DNA of 10,442 bases from G039029935 sp039029935 (GTDB taxonomy: Bacteria; Chloroflexota; Anaerolineae; Caldilineales; Caldilineaceae): the NCBI GenBank assembly GCA_039029935.1, contig JBCCFC010000383.1, positions 1 through 10,442 on the forward strand. The letters run 5' to 3'. The notes under the pieces were generated by a model, which had not been told where the DNA came from, made no database searches, and saw only the letters and a list, made by a program, of their open reading frames with translations. Position 1 is the first letter of the stretch; the number at the start of each line of letters is the position of its first letter. Made by a program: the position numbers and the translations under genes. Of this stretch, positions 7,467 through 10,442 are shown in pieces.

Positions 7467-8437
7467 GTGTTGGCTCTCGCTTCCCAGTTTTCCTCAACAG
7501 GCACAGGTGTTTTGTCGACAATATCAGCCAAGATTGCTTGGTTGACGCGCTCACGCAGACGGCTCTCCAAATCGGGTACAAGCCGATGCGCCCACACAGG
7601 CACAGCCATCACCTTGACGTCGTCGGGAATCACATAGTGTCGTCCTTGAATCGCCGCCCATGCCTGCACGGTGCGATAGAGTGCCATCGTCCCACGGGGG
7701 CTGACGCCGAGTGCCAACTCTGTATTGTTGCGTGAAGCCGTCACTAAATCGAGAATGTAGTCCTCGACCACTGGATGGACATAGACTTGGCGACAGATTT
7801 GGTTGGCCGTGCGGATTTCGTCGGTGCTGACCACTGGCTGAATCGTCGTCAGTGGATTCTCGGCACGGAAACGACGCAAAATCTGTCGTTCTTCTTCACG
7901 ATCCGGATAGCCCATGCCCACTTTGATCAGAAACCGATCTAACTGCGCTTCGGGTAGCGGGAATGTACCTTCCTGCTCCACCGGGTTCTGCGTCGCCATT
8001 ACCAAAAATGGATAGGGCAGTGGACGTGTCACACCATCCACCGTTACCTGCCGTTCCTCCATCGCCTCCAACAAGGCCGACTGCGTACGTGGCCCCGCAC
8101 GGTTGATTTCATCTGCCAACGCAATCTGCGCCATAATCGGCCCTGATCGAAATTCAAATTCATTGCTCTGTTGGTTAAAGATGCTGACTCCCGTGATGTC
8201 AGACGGCAGCAGGTCTGGTGTAAATTGAATACGCTGGAACGTGCCACCGATAGATTGTGCCATCGTCTTGGCAAGCATGGTCTTGCCGATCCCCGGCACA
8301 TCTTCCAACAGCACGTGGCCTTCACAGAGGAGAGCCGTCAACAGGAGGTTGACGACATCTTCTTTGCCCACGATCACCTTGGCAACATTGTCGCGAAGGG
8401 TCTGGGCGAGGGACTGGATTTGCGCTACATTTTCCAT
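7463..8437 (-). CDS. moxR: MoxR-family AAA+ ATPase
   Basis: This 324-residue ATPase is a cytoplasmic chaperone-like AAA+ protein of the MoxR group, thought to remodel or activate partner proteins using ATP. Visible motifs in order: VIVGKEDVV near residue 21, Walker A (PGIGKT, 48-53 with Lys52), Walker B (ALADE, Asp109-Glu110), the ALLEAMEERQVTVDG segment (121-135), sensor 1 (ATQNP, Asn151), LDRF (166-169), and sensor 2 (GVSPRGT, Arg248). The C-terminal lid contains the family segment HYVIPDDVK (267-275). All key residues are present and the length is typical. The ATG at 8437 follows a purine-rich AAGAAAGAA stretch. It is the first gene of a three-gene operon with DUF58 and DUF4129-like genes. 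Its upstream region is occupied by short tandem repeats, and no standard promoter stands out. moxR is used here as the general family name. Confidence 0.95.
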   Translation of the reverse strand: MENVAQIQSLAQTLRDNVAKVIVGKEDVVNLLLTALLCEGHVLLEDVPGIGKTMLAKTMAQSIGGTFQRIQFTPDLLPSDITGVSIFNQQSNEFEFRSGPIMAQIALADEINRAGPRTQSALLEAMEERQVTVDGVTRPLPYPFLVMATQNPVEQEGTFPLPEAQLDRFLIKVGMGYPDREEERQILRRFRAENPLTTIQPVVSTDEIRTANQICRQVYVHPVVEDYILDLVTASRNNTELALGVSPRGTMALYRTVQAWAAIQGRHYVIPDDVKVMAVPVWAHRLVPDLESRLRERVNQAILADIVDKTPVPVEENWEARANT

Positions 8438-8480
8438 ATCTGTTCTTTCTTGTTTTGTGTGTAATCGCAGAGAGGAGAGA

Positions 8481-8521
8481 GTGATTAGTGGATAGTGATT
8501 AGTGATTAGTGATTAGTGATT
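8481..8521. repeat. Heptamer tandem repeat GTGATTA
   Basis: Five full 7-bp units and a six-base partial one run from 8481 to 8521. Four full units read GTGATTA and one (8488-8494) reads GTGGATA. The array lies 44 bp upstream of the moxR start codon, within its likely promoter or leader. The unit length is not a multiple of three and the array is outside any gene. Slippage would change spacing upstream of the operon. Confidence 0.9.
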
Positions 8522-8525
8522 TCCA

Positions 8526-8580
8526 TCACCCCCTCACCCTTTCACCCCCTCACCCTCTCACCCTCTCACCCCCTCACCCT
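8526..8580. repeat. Octamer tandem repeat TCACCCYY
   Basis: Six full 8-bp units and a partial seventh, reading TCACCCCC, TCACCCTT, TCACCCCC, TCACCCTC, TCACCCTC, TCACCCCC, TCACCCT, follow the heptamer array after four bases. Together the two arrays are enclosed by AATCGCAG (8463-8470) and CTGCGATT (8579-8586). The strand bias is extreme: C-rich on plus, G-rich on minus. Confidence 0.9.
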
Positions 8581-8600
8581 GCGATTCATTGCTTAGTTGT

Positions 8601-8762
8601 TCAATGATGATGGATTTGCACTATGTGTTCCGCAAGAAAACCCACAGAGTTGTGAATTGTGGGTATTCGGTGATAGCCAGGGAGTTGGCGACCGTCGGTG
8701 AGGGTGTGGGTGGATTCGAAGGCGGTGCGGCGGACGTTGTCGTTGAAATATGCGAAGATTCA
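8601..8762 (-). pseudogene. Remnant of a HEAT-like repeat gene
   Basis: A short open stretch of 52 residues between two TGA codons contains YFNDNVRRTAFES followed by LTDGRQLPGYH. The right-hand gene at 9946-10305 has DIDDYIRQSALES followed by the identical LTDGRQLPGYH. The shared D-x-(V/I)R-x-x-A-x-ES pattern looks like the second helix of a HEAT repeat. After that motif the two diverge, and this copy ends at a TGA at 8601-8603 with no membrane segments. No start codon or ribosome site is visible. I read it as a decayed or truncated relative of the same gene family. It runs in a different frame from the read-through tail of the broken PIN-like gene that crosses it. Confidence 0.6.
8670..8704. 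repeat. Direct repeat A, left copy (35 bp)
   Basis: This block matches 10183-10217 at 34 of 35 positions; the mismatch is A8679 against G10192. Weaker similarity continues for about 50 bp on the high-coordinate side. It encodes the shared TLTDGRQLPGYH-type motif on the minus strand. The two copies have the same orientation and bracket the toxin-antitoxin-like pair. Confidence 0.9.
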
Positions 8763-8827
8763 ACATGGACGGGCTACGTAAGAGGGCGACACAACCTGTA
8801 GACCGTCCCTTGCAGGGCGGCGGGGTT

Positions 8828-9276
8828 TTATTCTGGTGTATACAACTGCTTCCCCAACAATGCACACAGTGGCTCAAAATGTCGTCGGTTTGTTGTGTAG
8901 ATGGGGCGTCGGCAGGTGCTTCCAGCGCAATCACCAAATCGCCAAGATACCACGTACAGTTACGTCCTCGAGCAAGATGTGGGTCCTCTAAGATACGCGT
9001 ACAAAGGTCACTCATACGCGCAAGGACAGCTTCTTTGTGGTCTTTCAACCCTTCGGCCAGAATTTCAATGGCATTTTGATGTTTCTCCAATAACGCTGCC
9101 AAATCACATTCCAGAACTTTCCGCGTACATTGTGAGCGCAATTGATAGCCGTCATCCACAAAAACGGGTCGTTCCTTTGCCAAACCACAGGCTGTTGTGT
9201 CTATAAGCTCATCGACACCTTTCATAAACAAATCGGTCAGCGTATACTCGATGTAGCTTTGCAGTGTAGACTTCAT
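8828..9276 (-). pseudogene. PIN-like toxin gene, frameshifted near its 3' end
   Basis: The protein resembles PIN-domain nucleases paired with RHH-type antitoxins, which would cleave RNA in the cytoplasm. From the ATG at 9276 it reads through FVDDGYQLRSQC, KVLECDLAALLEKH, and GRNCTWYLGDLVIALEAPADAP. The last part fits the C-terminal GD(L/A)-I-A helix of PIN proteins (Asp113). After ADAP the frame is lost, but shifting by one base restores IYTTNRRHFEPLC and KQLYTPE with a stop at 8828-8830, the typical PIN ending. One base missing from the G run 8903-8906 (C run on the coding strand) explains this. Corrected length is 149 residues. Without correction translation runs on to 8593 as a basic nonsense tail. 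The start is uncertain: ATG at 9225 would reduce the overlap with the upstream gene from 68 to 17 nt, and neither has a clear ribosome site. The classical N-terminal PIN Asp motif is not obvious, so the family call is moderate. Confidence 0.6.
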
Positions 9277-9850
9277 CAAGATCACCATGTAGCTGAAAAA
9301 TCGTTTGTAGCCCCTCTGCAATCAGATAACGGTCTGCCTTAGCCGCATCTTCTATGTTGAGTTGACTGCGGTTTAGCAACATCAAGACTTCTTCTAGCGG
9401 TTTGAGTTGCTCTGGCTGCAACTGGTGATGTCCAGCTTGGTAAATCTGTGCAATATTGAAGAGCTGACAGGCAATTAAGCCATGAGGACGGGATACATCT
9501 TTAGCGGTTTGCCAAATTTTATCCATGAGGGGTTCAAACTGGGTCAAGAAGGAAGAAATATTTGGCAGTTCTGTGCTATGTCGTTCTTCCAATATGGTGT
9601 CAAATAACTCCTCAGCGTCATCGAGTAATTGTGAAAGTCTTGCTCGTGCCGTATCTTCCATGGAATGTTGAACCGCGCTTTGCAATTTTTTAGCATATCG
9701 CTTGTTAAGCGCATCAGGCGTATGTGCAAATTCTCGGTCAATGGTTTCAACCAACAGGTCTTGCACATCGCGTTTGCGGTATCGGGCAATGCCCATAATC
9801 CGTTCATAAAGCAATTTGGGTAAACTGAGCTCAATTGTTTGTACAGTCAT
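9209..9850 (-). CDS. RHH-like antitoxin candidate
   Basis: This 213-residue protein begins TVQTIELSLPKLLYERI followed by a helix ending LLVETIDREF (4-41). That arrangement of a strand and two helices is typical of ribbon-helix-helix antitoxins that bind their own promoter. The rest is mainly helical: 50-90 with an acidic LLDDAEELFDTILEE stretch, 100-137, and 145-195 (PEQLKPLEEVLMLLNR). The last 20 or so residues (AKLHRVYADRFVYERCR) look unlike the rest and run in the region where the next gene begins. A one-base shift there would link DLDEVYTA to SYIEYTLTDLF. The ATG at 9850 has a good ribosome site (GGAG at 9857-9860, six bases away) and a strong promoter at 9900-9928. It precedes and overlaps the PIN-like gene, as antitoxin genes usually do. 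It is longer than most antitoxins of this type. I recognise the arrangement rather than a named family. Confidence 0.6.
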   Translation of the reverse strand: MTVQTIELSLPKLLYERIMGIARYRKRDVQDLLVETIDREFAHTPDALNKRYAKKLQSAVQHSMEDTARARLSQLLDDAEELFDTILEERHSTELPNISSFLTQFEPLMDKIWQTAKDVSRPHGLIACQLFNIAQIYQAGHHQLQPEQLKPLEEVLMLLNRSQLNIEDAAKADRYLIAEGLQTIFQLHGDLDEVYTAKLHRVYADRFVYERCR

Positions 9851-9899
9851 TTATATCTCCATCCAGTTTCTTAAACACACAAGACGTTTTCTTACCAGC

Positions 9900-9928
9900 A
9901 TTATAACCATAAACAGGTTTCAGGTCAA
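9900..9928 (-). promoter_or_regulatory. Near-consensus sigma70 promoter of the toxin-antitoxin-like pair
   Basis: On the minus strand TTGACC (9923-9928) and TATAAT (9900-9905) are separated by exactly 17 bp, giving 11 of 12 consensus positions at ideal spacing. Transcription would start near 9893, leaving a leader of about 40 nt before the ATG at 9850, with GGAG six bases before that codon. It is the best promoter in the window. Antitoxins of RHH type commonly repress such promoters, but I see no clear palindromic operator. Confidence 0.8.
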
Positions 9929-9945
9929 AATGATGATTCACGCTA

Positions 9946-10305
9946 TCAATTCTCCCCAGGCAAACGCACCACCCACCCCATAATCGTCGTCACCCCGGAC
10001 ACCGCACCGATAATCGCACCCAGCACACCCAAGAACTGCACCCAGAAATTGGAGACTTCGACCTCGGTGAAGAACCATGCACCGACAAGGCTTGCCAACA
10101 GCAAAACCAGCACCAATCCCGTGATAGCGGCGATACGGCGGAAACGTTGCCGACGTTTGAGGCGGGTGGCGATGGGTGTCCAGTGATAGCCGGGGAGTTG
10201 GCGACCGTCGGTGAGGGAACGGATGGATTCTAGGGCAGATTGACGAATATAGTCATCAATATCATGGAGACTACGATTGAGCGCGATGAGAAGACGTAGA
10301 CGCAA
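9946..10305 (-). pseudogene. Truncated HEAT-like gene with C-terminal membrane segments
   Basis: The readable part has an HEAT-like helix pair near its start (LIALNRSLHDIDDYIRQSAL, then ESIRSLTDGRQLPGYH, up to residue 41). A basic linker (48-57, KRRQRFRR) follows, then two hydrophobic helices (about 58-79 and 88-113), ending at a TGA at 9946. The frame is open upstream to about 10389 but without any ATG. The only candidate start is TTG at 10305, which lacks a ribosome site and coincides with the inner edge of the inverted repeat (10303). This suggests the 5' part of a larger protein was lost when the repeat arm arrived. The original was probably a membrane-anchored HEAT-repeat protein; what sat at its N-terminus cannot be seen. 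A shorter relative lies at 8601-8762. Confidence 0.6.
10183..10217. repeat. Direct repeat A, right copy (35 bp)
   Basis: This is the second copy of the 35-bp block at 8670-8704, same orientation, one mismatch. It codes for the LTDGRQLPGYH motif of the truncated HEAT-like gene. Confidence 0.9.
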
Positions 10306-10424
10306 TACCAGTGAATGACATGCGATTAAGTTGTCAAAGGATGTGGGGAAGGCTTGATCGCAGGTAAAGGAGACTTGGGGGAAGGAGGGTCAAGGATGGT
10401 AGTGTCAGCCTCAAAATCATGATG
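10303..10424. repeat. Right arm of 122-bp inverted repeat
   Basis: This is the reverse complement of 1-122 with one mismatch. Its inner edge abuts the first readable codon of the truncated HEAT-like gene. Eighteen further bases (10425-10442) lie outside it, but their partner would be left of the window, so the repeat may be longer than 122 bp. Confidence 0.95.
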
Positions 10425-10442
10425 AAGAGATGTATCGCTATC
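10326..10442 (-). CDS. Possible 3' end of a gene entering from the right
   Basis: On the minus strand a frame is open from the window edge for 38 residues to a TAA at 10326-10328, beginning DSDTSLHHDFEADTTILDPP and ending in the Pro/Lys-rich tail also seen at the left edge. The acidic-to-proline-rich composition is plausible for a C-terminal linker of a multidomain protein, but no domain is visible. Together with the left copy it would mean two convergent genes sharing the same C-terminus. The frame could be open by chance. Confidence 0.33.
   Translation of the reverse strand, partial: DSDTSLHHDFEADTTILDPPSPKSPLPAIKPSPHPLTT

Noticed and set aside
8481..8580. Short regularly repeated units as a possible CRISPR array
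   Set aside because: Units are 7-8 bp with no spacers, so they are simple tandem repeats.
8640..8664. 7-bp hairpin ACCCACA/TGTGGGT as a terminator
   Set aside because: The stem is short with an 11-nt loop and no T run on either strand.
8593..8827. C-terminal extension of the PIN-like protein in its uncorrected frame
   Set aside because: The tail is a His/Pro/Arg-rich read-through of the HEAT-like remnant in another frame; the one-base-shifted frame gives the expected PIN ending instead.
1..10442. The window as a complete insertion sequence or composite transposon
   Set aside because: Despite the inverted repeat, there is no transposase, integrase or recombinase gene, and target-site duplications cannot be assessed.

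Overview
The window probably comes from a Chloroflexota genome (Anaerolineae or Caldilinea-like). I infer this from secreted subtilases ending in a YLPVV-type tail, a MoxR/DUF58/DUF4129 operon, and a two-gene toxin-antitoxin-like module of a kind I recall from that phylum. No marker gene confirms it. Every convincing complete gene lies on the minus strand, so transcription runs from high to low coordinates.

Layout, left to right. Positions 1-122 are one arm of a near-perfect inverted repeat; the other arm is 10303-10424. Next come two tandem paralogous secreted subtilisin-like (S8) proteases, 242-1744 and 2134-3765. Both have a signal peptide, prodomain, Asp/His/Asn/Ser catalytic set and a short C-terminal Y(L/V)PVV tail. 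Good hairpin terminators are placed for them at 147-180 and 1953-1995. A 763-bp gap (3766-4528) has no gene but holds several hairpins and a short stretch resembling the 3' end of the first protease.

Positions 4529-8437 form a tight three-gene operon read as moxR (AAA+ ATPase), then a DUF58 protein (4-nt overlap), then a polytopic membrane protein with a C-terminal DUF4129-like domain (35-nt overlap). Such operons are thought to couple a MoxR chaperone to envelope-associated partners; the substrate is unknown. Immediately upstream of moxR is an array of 7-bp and 8-bp tandem repeats enclosed by an 8-bp inverted repeat.

Positions 8600-10442 look like a rearranged accessory region. A toxin-antitoxin-like pair (long RHH-like antitoxin candidate 9209-9850; PIN-like partner 8828-9276) has a near-consensus sigma70 promoter. 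The PIN-like gene is broken by a one-base frameshift in a G run at 8903-8906. The pair lies between two direct copies of a HEAT-like gene fragment (8601-8762 and 9946-10305) sharing a 35-bp block with one mismatch. The right-hand fragment is cut off exactly at the inner edge of the inverted repeat. The repeat itself may encode the C-terminus of a duplicated gene, seen as convergent partial frames at both window edges.

I see no rRNA, tRNA, CRISPR array or transposase. The least explained parts are the inverted repeat, the broken HEAT-like copies around the toxin-antitoxin-like pair, and the repeat array before moxR.
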